From Prosapia bicincta (Eukaryota; Arthropoda; Insecta; Hemiptera; Cercopidae): a DNA stretch of 64,000 nucleotides. Both the position numbers and the translations under genes were made by a program. The notes beneath the pieces were generated by a model. It worked only from the letters and a program-made list of their open reading frames with translations. It had not been told where the DNA came from and ran no database searches. The stretch's first letter is position 1, and each line of letters opens with the position of its first letter. This document shows, piece after piece, positions 10,001 through 19,923 of this stretch. The stretch covers positions 64,719,655-64,783,654 of the forward strand of contig JBAIZL010000005.1 of NCBI GenBank assembly GCA_036971475.1, in the 5' to 3' direction.

Positions 10001-13000
10001 TACTATTTTTTGTATCTCAACATATTATTAAAATGTAACAGATATAGAATGAGACTACATATTTTATTTCGAGAAATATACAAATTGTTACTATTTGAGA
10101 AGATATGGTTTTTCAATATGCTGTGTGGAATATTTTCCTAAGGATGCAGTTGATTGGATTTTCATGGATAAGATATCGGATTGGGAGTAGAATTTGAAGT
10201 TGAAGGTGAAATAGTTTTGCTCTGTAATGGTTTGAAGAATGTCCATGATTTCAGTAATGTGAGTTTATAGTAGCTTGTTCTGAATGAATTCCAGAATAGT
10301 GAGACTAGACAATCTCAGATCCAATTCCTACATCATAACCACAGCTCCATAAACGTTAAAATATAATTGATAATTTGGCAATATTTCAAAGAATAACTCT
10401 TACAAATTATTTCCATTAATAACAAACTTCTCTTGTCAAATGGTATAAGGTGCTAAACAAAACACCATATCAAAGTAAAATAGGATACTAAAAGTGCCTA
10501 ATCTGAGAATATATGTATAAATTTAAAAAATATAATAAACAGAGAAGTTTCCTTACCAGGATCAGCTAGACCAGTAGTTTCTAACAAAATATAGTCAAAT
10601 TTGCCTCTTTTAGTCATCAGATTTTCAATAGCTTTCACACCATTATCTCTAAAACCCCAAAACAATCAGTGTTTTACAGTGTATTAAGCACAGATTAAAA
10701 TGCACATTCAACATAGATTTGAAGTAAAGATACTTACTTAACTGAACAACAGAGACAGCCATTCCTTAATTCCAGCCATTCTTCATAAAGCTCTCCTTTT
10801 TGTCCTACTGAAACACTTTTCTCTAAGGCACTTCCTGTAAGAGGCAGAAAACATATTCCTTTCTTAATTGAAATTTTAAAAATGTATAATTATTAAAGTT
10901 GCTTGATTTAATCATCTTAAATTCAATGATTAAACTATTTTAAATGTTTTAACGCGAGGATGGAATCAACATATGAGATTAAACTATATTTAAAAAGTAC
11001 TTAACTAAGTGAATACATAATGACTTACTTGCCGACGCGTTTCAAAATTTACGAATTTAAATGTTCTCCACATATTAAAACAAAGTAAAAAAACTAACAA
11101 CTTTAGAAAAATATGAGATTTACAAACACTACGCAACAGATAAAGAAAACATATTAAATCATCACACACATTTTGAAGCCAACAGCCTTTTCCATTACAT
11201 GACACACAACCAAAATATCCACCCTATCCCACAGTCATAAATCCATCCTGTTACAGCCTTTATACCTAACACAAAGCCACCAGTATGGTGATTAGCTTCA
11301 TAAAAGAAAAGAATGTTTTGAAACTCGGCAAGTAAGCCATTACGTATTCACTTAGTTAAGTACTTTTTAAATATAGACTTATTAATATAGTACTAATTAA
11401 ATATAGACTAAATTTTGTTGTTATGAAAAATCAACAGACCCTGTGTGCTCAAAATGAATATTGAAAGTAGAATTAAATAGAGACCATTAAAATTGGCAAA
11501 AATAGTATCTGGACAGATTTAATTTTTATTATTTGATTCCATCTTCACTTGAATTATTAGTTTTTAACTAAAAACACTTGCACATATGTTAGTATGTTAC
11601 ATTTGCCTATAGTAGCACTTACTTTTTTGATTATTTAGTACAGCAGTTTAGGGAGATGTTTAACTTTGTCAACTTGGACTAAGAAGTTGCTTGATGTAAT
11701 CATCTTGAATTCACTGATTAAATTAATTTTAAAAATACTTAACTAAGTGAATACGTAGTTGCTTACTTGCTGACGCGTTTCAAAGCATTCGTTCCTTTTA
11801 CGAAGCTAACCCTCTACTGGCGGCAACGGTTAGGTGTAAAGGCTCTAACAGATAAAGAAAACTTATTAAATTATCACACACACTTTGAAGCCAACAGCCT
11901 TTTCTATTATATGACACATAACCAAAACAACCCACCCATTCCACAGTCATAAATCCATTCCCGTTAGAGCTTTGACACCTAACCGATGCCGCCAGTAGTG
12001 GGTTGTAAAAGGAACGAATGTTTGGAAACGTGTCAGCAAGTAACTTCACTTAGTTGTTAAGTATTTTTAAAATTAGTTGGACTAAGAGTTGCGGTCTGAC
12101 TAAACAGAGGAAAACATCTCCCAAAACTGCCGTTCTAAATAATCAAAAAAGTGTTACTATACATACTAACATATATGCAAGTGTTTTTATTTAACTTTTA
12201 TCTGCCTTTTTGTACAAGACTTAATTAAAATGATTCTGTCAGGTTTGGCTACAAATCAATAAGACTAATATTACTGGTTACACCCTTAATGAGGGCAATT
12301 TGGCATCCTTCATCGAACCCAGGGAAACTTCACACACACACAACCAAACCCAACTTTAGTCACACAGTTTTTATCTTTAGTATATTAAGTTTTTAGTTTG
12401 TCAGTGTAAAAGGAAAGGTAACAAGAAAAACTAAATATGTCAAGATTCAATGTCTAAATGCAACTACTTAAGATGGGAATGGAAGGGATTGATAACTGTG
12501 ATTTGTAATTGCTAAATATAGAATTTTTATTCTAGTATAAAAATTAACATTGTGAATGATTGAAAACAATATACATTCAAGTTGGGTCACATACACCAGA
12601 AATTCTGCCCCACCAAAAATAGTAAAAATAATCAATTTTAAACATATTTTATGTTGCTGAAACCCTAAATTACATATTCTTTGAAACAAAAGAAGATAGA
12701 TGGCCAGTATAAAAACGCTTCTTTATAATTAACTCAACGACCTAAGTTTAATACAGAAATAAGCCCAGTTGTTAGCATTTAAGACAAGATGGTTCATTTG
12801 TCAAAATTTTATGAAACATTGAATGAAAAATACTTCAAAAAAATACTATATAGACAAACTCAATTTTTCTGGATAATATGCAAAGTATACTTGAGTATCA
12901 TCAGAAACAAAAACCCTTTTAAAAAAGTTCACATGCAATCCTTAATATGTTTGCGTTGATGACTGAAGCAATAAGAGAGCCATGGTGGTCATGTTTTACA

Positions 13001-15469
13001 AGAGAATTCCCCCAGAAGGAGCACCAGATTTGGAAGATAAGACTGATCAAGCATGCGAGAATTGTAAAGTTAACTTACACTTGGGCTTTTCTGCGGAGTA
13101 CAAGAAGTAACGGTAGCTTTACGGCTAATTCTCTGCTTCATACTTATAGCAATTTTGACTGATTCAGCTCATACGTTCAAAGGAAAGATGGAAATACTTA
13201 TCATCTCAAAAATCAATGTATAATGTAGCACTTTTCAAAGTATTCAAAAGTAGCTCATGCGTGTGATTTAAAACACTATCAAAAAATAGCAATGCTCTAA
13301 CAATGTTTATAAGTGTCTGTATATCGAAAGTAAAAAACATATTTGTAAGATAGGATGTTTAAGATGATTTTACCTTCGTTTTTGTTGAGTTAAAGTACAA
13401 ATTTTATCTATAGTAATTTTTTTTCTGTTTGAGACCAGTTTTTATGACATAAATTGTATATAAAGGTAGTCATTGCATTGTATGATTGTAAATGTTTGAT
13501 ATTTTGCTTCTTTGTAAGAACCAAGGTATTGTGATATATTTTATAAGAATTCCCTTACCTCAGTACTCATTTCTGTGATTGATTCGTTACTTCTTTACAT
13601 GATGAATAAATAAATCAGTAAATCAAAAATATATGCAAGACTTGTTTCATTTTTTTATAAATACTCCAAGGTGAACCAAAAAAAAATATGGCAGACATTT
13701 ATAAGAATTACTCCTAGGGGTCAATGGCCCGCACATCATTTATGACCTATGTTATAGGTAAACAGTGGTAGAAAATATTGCTTATAATTTTTTTTTACTT
13801 TATTCAACATAATACAAATAATATTAGCAATAAAAATTATAAAAATTATTGGGCACAAATAGGTTAAAATATATAAATTGATTTGATTTACTAATCAACC
13901 GTTCATTGCCATTCACAAAAAAAACGCAACAATCATTCCGATGTAAAACGGCACTACCAAAAAAATGAACATGTAACTTCTAGCCTAAAAAAATATAAAT
14001 AGAATAGGCACTGAGCAAACAACAAAATGGTAAGAAGACAGCCCCTTCAAAATCTAAGATCCCCTTCATATATTTTTCATTTTCCAGTGGTTAAGGACAA
14101 GCACTAAATCCAAATACTCTATTAAAACCTTGATATCTTTATATTTGTTGATTCCATCTTCACGTAGCTACTAGTTTTCACGTAATTGTTACACATCCTA
14201 CATTACCCCTTGCTGAATTCCAAGGATGGAAACTAATTATTTTTATAACCAAACAAAACCTATGTGGAGCAGAAAAATTTCCCAAAACAAAACCTACCCA
14301 AAATCTTTAAGGAACAGAGAAAACACACTAGTTCGGACGTATCGGGAATCACAAGTTTAGAGTTAATATACACATATTGTTTTTTTACTCTCTATTTCAA
14401 AAAATATAAACCTGAATATACATTAATGAATAACACAAGACAATTACAATATTCCATCAATTTGTATTGATTCAATCTTGGTAATGTTTTGGCCATAAAT
14501 GTAATTTACAATGACCAAAACATTATAATTATGCTATTAAACTTAATACATGTTTCCAATAAACATGTCACATATACAAACCCTTGCATGCACTGTAAAC
14601 TGTAAATGCACAAACGTCTGCTAAGAAGCCAACAAGTGAAATGACCTCCCTCTTAATATGCTTTATGTCCCTGCATTAAAGAATAAGGTCATGTATTAAA
14701 TCTTTCAACTATTTACCTTGTGTATGAGTAAACATTTTTTTCAGCGAAATCCATTTTAAGTGGATACTTCCTAGCTATATTCCAAAGTAATATAACATAG
14801 TGAATTTTTGAATTTTGTAGTCCATTACATTTGGTGAATCTTATTAATCACTTAAACAATAGTGTATGACTATCCGAACTTTAAATTTAGTAAATTTGTT
14901 AAAACTTACTGAGGCAGAATGTTTTCGATCGCTATGTGCCGATCTTCATCAGTGTCTCAGAGACATACAGTCATAAACTATTGTTTAAGTGATTAATAAC
15001 ATAGTGCTTGTTAATGAAAAAAGCATTTTCATATACATATTTTAAGAAGTAATGTAAAGTGGTGTTTTTTCTGGTTATTTTTATTTTAAATATGCAAGGC
15101 ACTACCACTAATTTGTAAATATTTTTCTTGCTGCTGAACTATTTCTGCATCACCAGATATAATTTTTTTCTGATATAATTTATGTATGGAAATGAAATAA
15201 TTACCAAATTAATACATAACAAAATTAAAAACAAAGGTATTTACAATTTAGTATACTATAGTATTTGTCATTACCCTGATGTTGAGAAATTACTAACCTT
15301 CACCAAATTCATTCAATATTACAGCAATTTTTTTATCATGTTGTTCATTCAATATATAATTCAGGAGGGTTGTTTTTCCAGCACCCAAATACCCTGTAAT
15401 GATTGTAACTGGCACTGGGTTAAATTCTGCAGGAACTAAGAAGGGAACCTCATCATCTGAAGAATCCAT
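7018..15469 (-). CDS. ZNG1: ZNG1/CBWD zinc-regulated GTPase metalloprotein activator, 5' four exons (partial)
   Basis: COG0523-family G3E GTPase; the vertebrate orthologue delivers zinc to methionine aminopeptidase METAP1 in the cytosol. Exons on the minus strand: 15469-15298, 10834-10738, 10649-10557 and 7077-7018, all with AG/GT borders and matching phases. Visible motifs: Walker [16 protein letters not shown] (residues 26-40), NEFGE (53-57), the metal-binding NGCLCCSVK (82-90), then [11 protein letters not shown] and [16 protein letters not shown]. These follow human CBWD1 in order. The start ATG precedes an acidic MDSSDDE leader. The human protein is about 395 residues; roughly 140 are encoded here, and the rest presumably lies beyond the left edge. 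Exon 3 has one extra base (10620/10621) that breaks the frame, from either an assembly error or gene decay. It is head to head with PHAX. Confidence 0.9.
7430..8032. mobile_element. Inverted-repeat element with CTGAAGATG hairpin module
   Basis: Arms of about 125 bp (7430-7555 and 7907-8032) are near-perfect reverse complements. Each carries CTGAAGATGATTGCTGTGC followed by AATTGAAATGTACA. The centre holds a GC-richer spacer (7790-7900). There is no coding capacity. This is a MITE-like or tail-to-tail retroelement derivative lying in ZNG1 intron 3. Confidence 0.7.
8127..8489. mobile_element. Foldback MITE
   Basis: Two arms of about 170 bp (8127-8300 and 8316-8489) are almost exact inverted repeats around a 15-bp centre. 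Each arm includes a CTGATGATGACATG hairpin segment and TGTACATAAGAG. The module is related to that of the neighbouring element at 7430 and to 61690-61830. Confidence 0.8.
8933..9632. mobile_element. Internally deleted PIF/Harbinger-like transposon
   Basis: Terminal inverted repeats beginning GGTTACATTG and continuing to ATTCGTAAGAAAAAGTGG occur at 8933 and, inverted, up to 9632. Inside, a plus frame from about 9185 reads [20 protein letters not shown], resembling the N-terminal region of PIF/HARBI1 transposases (FxxYFRMSxxxFD). The catalytic region is missing. Family assignment rests on that one motif. Confidence 0.55.
10557..10649 (-). CDS. ZNG1: ZNG1 exon 3, carrying a one-base insertion
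   Basis: It encodes DNGVKAIEN, then after a +1 shift [21 protein letters not shown]. The break is at the CC of AATCCTGATG (10620/10621 on the plus strand as GG). Read without correction, the frame hits a TAA two codons later (AAT CCT GAT GAC TAA). Acceptor TTTTAG and donor GTAAGG are intact, and both flanking exons fit the corrected phase. Length is 93 nt where 92 would keep the frame. Confidence 0.85.
10738..10834 (-). CDS. ZNG1: ZNG1 exon 2
   Basis: The 97-nt exon encodes [19 protein letters not shown] followed by [13 protein letters not shown], including the invariant CxCC metal site of COG0523 GTPases. Acceptor CTTACAG and donor GTAAGT are strong. Confidence 0.92.
10898..11385. mobile_element. 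Hairpin element (TTGCTTGAT family), copy 1
   Basis: It starts with AAGTTGCTTGATTTAATC. Inverted segments containing TACTTAACTAAGTGAATAC and GACGCGTTTC lie at about 10996-11048 and 11316-11372. The interior (about 11125-11300) is shared with the copy at 11684-12076. No transposase was seen. It lies in ZNG1 intron 1. Confidence 0.65.
11571..12195. mobile_element. MITE interrupted by another element
   Basis: The outer arms (11571-11683 and 12077-12195) are inverted repeats containing GGGAGATGTTT and an imperfect TAGTAGCACTTACTTT block. They belong to the same family as the clean MITE at 63284-63509. A hairpin element is inserted in the middle. Confidence 0.7.
11684..12076. mobile_element. Hairpin element (TTGCTTGAT family), copy 2, with target-site duplication
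   Basis: The 393-bp insert is flanked on both sides by the direct repeat TTGGACTAAG (11674-11683 and 12077-12086). It carries inverted TACTTAACTAAGTGAATACG arms and the same interior as copy 1. The interior frame 11767-11952 reads [19 protein letters not shown], which I cannot assign. Confidence 0.75.
12196..14810. other. ZNG1: ZNG1 intron 1, non-coding
   Basis: AT-rich intronic sequence. I saw no convincing exon or terminal inverted repeat. Short plus frames (12947-13162, 14264-14470) look like chance. Confidence 0.5.
14815..14995 (-). mobile_element. PLE-type terminal repeat with hammerhead-like module
   Basis: On the minus strand it reads ACACTGATGAAGATCGGCAC, then ATAGCGATCGAAAACATTC, then a common tail ending in a TAATCACTT-containing block and CCAAATGTAATGGACTACAA. 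The same unit recurs at 31430-31635, 42985-43120, 58020-58125 and 63065-63165. The link to Penelope-like elements comes from 60010-60070. Confidence 0.6.
15298..15469 (-). CDS. ZNG1: ZNG1 exon 1 with start codon
   Basis: It encodes [20 protein letters not shown], then [20 protein letters not shown] and [17 protein letters not shown]. Donor GTTAGT follows. The P-loop GxxxxGKT is intact. The METAP1-docking CPELVP motif of vertebrate ZNG1 aligns here with VPFLVP and lacks the cysteine. The ATG is at 15469-15467. Confidence 0.92.
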
Positions 15470-15765
15470 AATAATGAATTTTTATAAAATAGCAGTTTTA
15501 TAGCAACTAAAAACTAATTCTTCTTAGTGTGAAAATACCAACAAGGTAAAATATACAATAAACATTACAGAATATTAGAAGAAATTATTACACAAATTAA
15601 ATTCTGTTTTTTAAATTATACACCACATTTAGCACAGCTGACAAGAAAACAAACCTACTCCCAGATGAGCAACTAATACCAAAACTAAACAAATATATTT
15701 CCCTTTCTTTTAAAATTTAACAATGAAAAGAATTAGGAAAATAAAATTTGTGGAATTGGATGACA

Positions 15766-15769
<4 letters not shown>

Positions 15770-15829
<60 letters not shown>

Positions 15830-15875
15830 TTAAACATAACCATTATTTATATTAATAACACACACACACACACAC

Positions 15876-15952
<77 letters not shown>

Positions 15953-16080
15953 TATATATATATATATATATATAAAGAAATAAGACAATTTACAAATGCA
16001 AGAATAATTTATTGAATATCCAGTTCAATTATTGTAAATTGTCTTATTTCTTTATTAATACACAAGAATACATATTATAG

Positions 16081-16162
<82 letters not shown>

Positions 16163-16342
16163 AAAGAGAGAGACAGTGAGTGTGTGTGTCTACATTATGA
16201 TTTTGTTACATAATTATTTTCCTGAAGATGTTGGTATTGTTTTATCGGCGAAAAGCTTTAAATAATATATGTATTAAAAGTATTCTTGTTTTTGAAATAT
16301 TTTTAATTTATTAACTATATTACAAGAAAACATATCACCATA

Positions 16343-16395
<53 letters not shown>

Positions 16396-16430
16396 GAGAG
16401 AGAGAGAGAGAAAGAAAGAGAGAGTTGGTA
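15770..16430. repeat. Microsatellite cluster (TA)n, (CA)n, (TG)n, (GA)n with hairpins
   Basis: Long TA runs occupy 15770-15825, 15884-15970, 16086-16131 and 16350-16393, with CA at 15859-15878, TG at 16131-16159 and GA near 16395-16425. Between them an inverted repeat (15977-16053) pairs AAATAAGACAATTTACAA with its complement. A CTGAAGATG...GAAAAGC module sits at 16222-16258. This lies between the divergent ZNG1 and PHAX genes. Confidence 0.9.
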
Positions 16431-16486
16431 TTATATATAGTGGGTATTAGTATGGTATATATAACCAACTCTATATATATTATATA

Positions 16487-17362
16487 CAGTAAACTCCCGA
16501 TTATCCGTGGGCGGATTAACCGGTTTGCGGATTATCCGGGGTCTGCCATTGTTTTACAAATATCCAATTTTTATTCCAGTCAGATTCATGCGTTTAAATT
16601 TCCAAACGGTGAATTACGACGTAAATACATATAAGGCTTAATAGAAGTTAATATGAAGGAAATAGATATATAAATATGTACGTACTAATTTTTACATTGA
16701 AAGGGAAGCATTCTGATGTGGGCCAGCGAAATAAAAGGGGCGAGCAGACTACTGTATATAAGAGACAATGACAAAATGCTTGGACGCCCGAAAACCTAAC
16801 GTGTATCATAAGATTGTAAACAAATGTCAGCTAATCTCGGCTATAAATAATCTAGGACGTGGCATATGCATTATCCATGTCTGTCATATACATTATCGAT
16901 CTTTATGGCTTTGTGACACAACTAGACACTGTGCGACAAAATGGTTCTCAAGAAACTTAGATAGCACATTAAAGTTAAATCAATTCTCACAAAAAAACAG
17001 ACGAAAGTGACAGATTTTTTTCTTAAAAAGAGAAAGTATTATGTGTAAAGGAAATTACATATGTACATACATACTTACTTTTGATATATACTTCTGCACG
17101 TATTGTAAATAGTTAGCCATATAAATGGACATGTTATAATCCGTCAACGAACGAATACATCGACATTTTAAATTATTTTCTGTATTTATTTTGTCCTCTG
17201 AAGATTATTTGTGAATTGCATTAACCGGGGTCATTATTTGTGTAACTTATGGTATGATAATCGATCGTTTTGCGTATTCTTTATTCATAGCGGATTATCC
17301 GTGGAATTCGTTATCCGGCGTTGCCGGGCCACCCTATTCCACGGATAATCGAGAGTTTACTG
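16487..17362. mobile_element. Tigger/pogo-type transposon relic with intact terminal repeats
   Basis: Terminal inverted repeats CAGTAAACTCCCGATTATCC and, inverted at the right end, CAGTAAACTCTCGATTATCC are each flanked by TA (16485-16486 and 17363-17364). The end sequence and TA target fit the Tigger branch of pogo/Tc1-mariner. At about 16990-17040 a frame resembles the KxTDFFxKK tail of Tigger transposases, but most of the transposase is gone. Element length is 876 bp. Confidence 0.8.
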
Positions 17363-17367
17363 TAATA

Positions 17368-17537
<170 letters not shown>

Positions 17538-17659
17538 TGTGTGTATGTGGGTATGGATATTTTCACAAAACCAATATATTTGCATGTATATAAACAAAGA
17601 TATGCATATTGAAATGCTATACAGCTATACTCTTTTCAAAACCATAGTTGCATTCATGA

Positions 17660-17875
17660 ATTAGGATTCGTGAATCCTGCTACTTTGATGAAGCGTAGTA
17701 GGTTAGGCTTCCTCAAATAAACGCGTTAGCAAGTAATTTAATAGTTTTCACTTAGTTACTACAATAATTACATGTGATTTATTCAGTGAATCCAAGATGA
17801 GTACAAAAAACTACTGTAATAGTTTTCACTTAGTTCTTTCAATAATTACTTATGGCATAAGTAATTTTGTAATGA
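17660..17875. mobile_element. Degenerate fragments of the TTGCTTGAT hairpin family
   Basis: ACGCGTTAGCAAGTAA, TTTTCACTTAGTTACTAC and TTCAGTGAATCCAAGATGA resemble the arms and end of the hairpin elements at 10898 and 11684. No complete copy is present. Confidence 0.4.
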
Positions 17876-17899
17876 GTTCTTCTGCCAATTAAATACGTC

Positions 17900-18450
17900 A
17901 CCTAAAAAAGGACTACAAACATTTATTAACTGACAATATACTCAAGAAAATTAAACACCTTGAAACAGGCTCCTTTTAGAGCCAGAAAACAATAAATACA
18001 TCTCTATCACTTACCAACCCACACAAAATTGCTTCTAACTTCAGAAAACTCAATTATGAAATATCATACAAAACAACAAACACTCTTCAAAAAACTCATA
18101 CAACCATTTCAACAACAAACAGACTAATACAACCTATTCGGTATATACAAATAACGTGTAGTGACTCCTTCAGCTTCTACATTTGCGAAATCTGTACATA
18201 ATTAAACACAAGATATAAAAAAACACATCCTGGCATACAAAAGGTAAACACGAAGTCCAATTGTGAATAACGTATATTAATACATACACAAGTATTCAAA
18301 CTAATTTAAACATTCCCCACGTTTCACATCCTAATAAAAACCTTATGATGAAAACCCTGATACAAATATTAACCACTACAGAAAGTTTTGAAATATATAA
18401 ACACCACATATCAAAAGCAACATATTTTTTACCTACCACACACGCGCGTA
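17900..18450 (+). mobile_element. Penelope-like element fragment (GIY-YIG region)
   Basis: The plus strand is AC-rich, as in the other PLE pieces here. It encodes GGTATATAC (GIY) and, after a one-base shift, ITCSDSFSFYICE, matching the GIY-xx-C-x2-C-x-x-xYIG segment of PLE endonucleases. Further on, SFEIYKHHISK matches the block near the PLE C-terminus (EIYKH). Several frameshifts. It is 5'-truncated. Confidence 0.65.
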
Positions 18451-18676
18451 CGCGCACACGCATTTCAGGAGTGGCTTCAGGATTTATCTTTTGGGTAGGC
18501 ACTGCTTAGAGAAGTCTTAACTTTCGAGGAGGGGGTTAGCACCTACCCCAAGAAATTGTTTAAAATTTAAATAGTTTGTTTGAGGACTTTTTACTAACTT
18601 ATTAACAATTAAGAAGGATTTTAACAATATAAAAATGTTAGCCGGACCTGGAGCCGCTACACACACACACACACAA

Positions 18677-18714
18677 TAGGCGCGTATCCAGCGACTTGCT
18701 TTGAAGGGGATTGA

Positions 18715-18771
<57 letters not shown>

Positions 18772-19330
18772 TGTGTGTGTGTGTGTGCGCGCGCGCGCGC
18801 GTGCGTGTATGTAAAAACATAGAACAGAAAAAGTTCTTTCTACGCTTGCTTTAGAAATCGGTAACGTGATAAAGATTCGTAGCAAATTAGACTTTTTAAT
18901 AAATAATTATTCCAGTTTCGATAACACTTATGGCTAGAGAATATTATTAATTTCATATTATCATTTAAGCTATTATTATGAAAATGGTTTATTAATTAAT
19001 ATAAGTAATTATTCTTCCAACAGAACAATTCCGGAGTCAACTGCGATTATTACGCTTACAAAATTACATATTGAAAATCATATGTTCGAGACTAAGCTTC
19101 ACTAGCGCTATCTGTTGTTAAAACGTTTAGACGTTTACGAGAGTATGCCGAGGGAACGCGTCACATTTTCAAATTGAAATTTTATTTTTTATTTACAATA
19201 AAAGACGAATTAACTTAAGTAAAAGTCTAATTTAATAGAAAGTCCTAATTTAATAATATATTGTCGATTTTTAACCCAAAGTTCTTGAGGGTTGGGGGCG
19301 ATCGCCCCCCCCCCCTTGGATACGAGCCTG
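18677..19330 (-). mobile_element. hAT transposon relic
   Basis: The ends TAGGCGCGTATCCA (18677) and, inverted, CAGGCTCGTATCCA (19330) are typical hAT-like termini. A minus frame (18885-18811) reads FITLPISKASVERTFSVL, the C-terminal dimerisation motif of hAT transposases (LPxSxASxERxFSxL). The interior also holds TA/TG microsatellites (18718-18802) and a poly-C run near 19305. The transposase is otherwise gone. Confidence 0.65.
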
Positions 19331-19527
19331 CACAAACACTCCAAATCTAACACACAAACACCCTTTTTGACACACATATTATCCATCCTCCTCCACACCC
19401 ATAAATCACAGGCCTGCAACCTAGAGCGAATGTAGGATAGGCTTCGTCGATGAAAATACTGTTTCAAAACGCATCAGCATAGTAAGTTAATATTGAAATT
19501 TTGTTGCTGTTCATGACGAATTGGTTG

Positions 19528-19618
19528 TTAATTACTTATTATACTTTTGCTATTACTTGCGACCAGACTTTTTTTTAGCAAGTCTGGTCGCAAGTAATAG
19601 CAAAAGTGTAATAAGTAA
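19528..19618. repeat. Perfect palindrome
   Basis: Arms of about 37 bp containing TTTTGCTATTACTTGCGACC and its complement surround a short T-rich loop. It lies about 300 bp upstream of the PHAX start codon. Confidence 0.85.
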
Positions 19619-19908
19619 GTTGATAGTTTCCCCTTAGCTAACTTAGTTAATTATTATTATTTATTATTCATTTTCCTGGCGAAAAACCAATTGTAGTTAT
19701 AATCTCCATTTAATTATAGTTATATATATTTTGAGAATGTTGGGAATGATAAGGGACTTTTAGTATTATCAACATCACTGCTTTCAGTTCATTTAATGTA
19801 GATTTAGAAGAGACGCCATTGATGGGTGATAACGTTAACATCTATGTAGTTTTGAGTTTCTAAAGTCTATTATAATTCAAGTTATATTTTAGGAGTGCCT
19901 TTGTGACA

Positions 19909-19923
19909 ATGGAAGACGGAGAG
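19909..19923 (+). CDS. PHAX: PHAX exon 1, 15 coding bases
   Basis: ATGGAAGACGGAGAG encodes MEDGE and is followed by the donor GTATAA. Human PHAX has MEDGQLSDSD near its start, and the next exon begins VNDSDD in phase. A TTTTAG at 19887-19892 could be an acceptor for a spliced 5' UTR. Confidence 0.75.
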
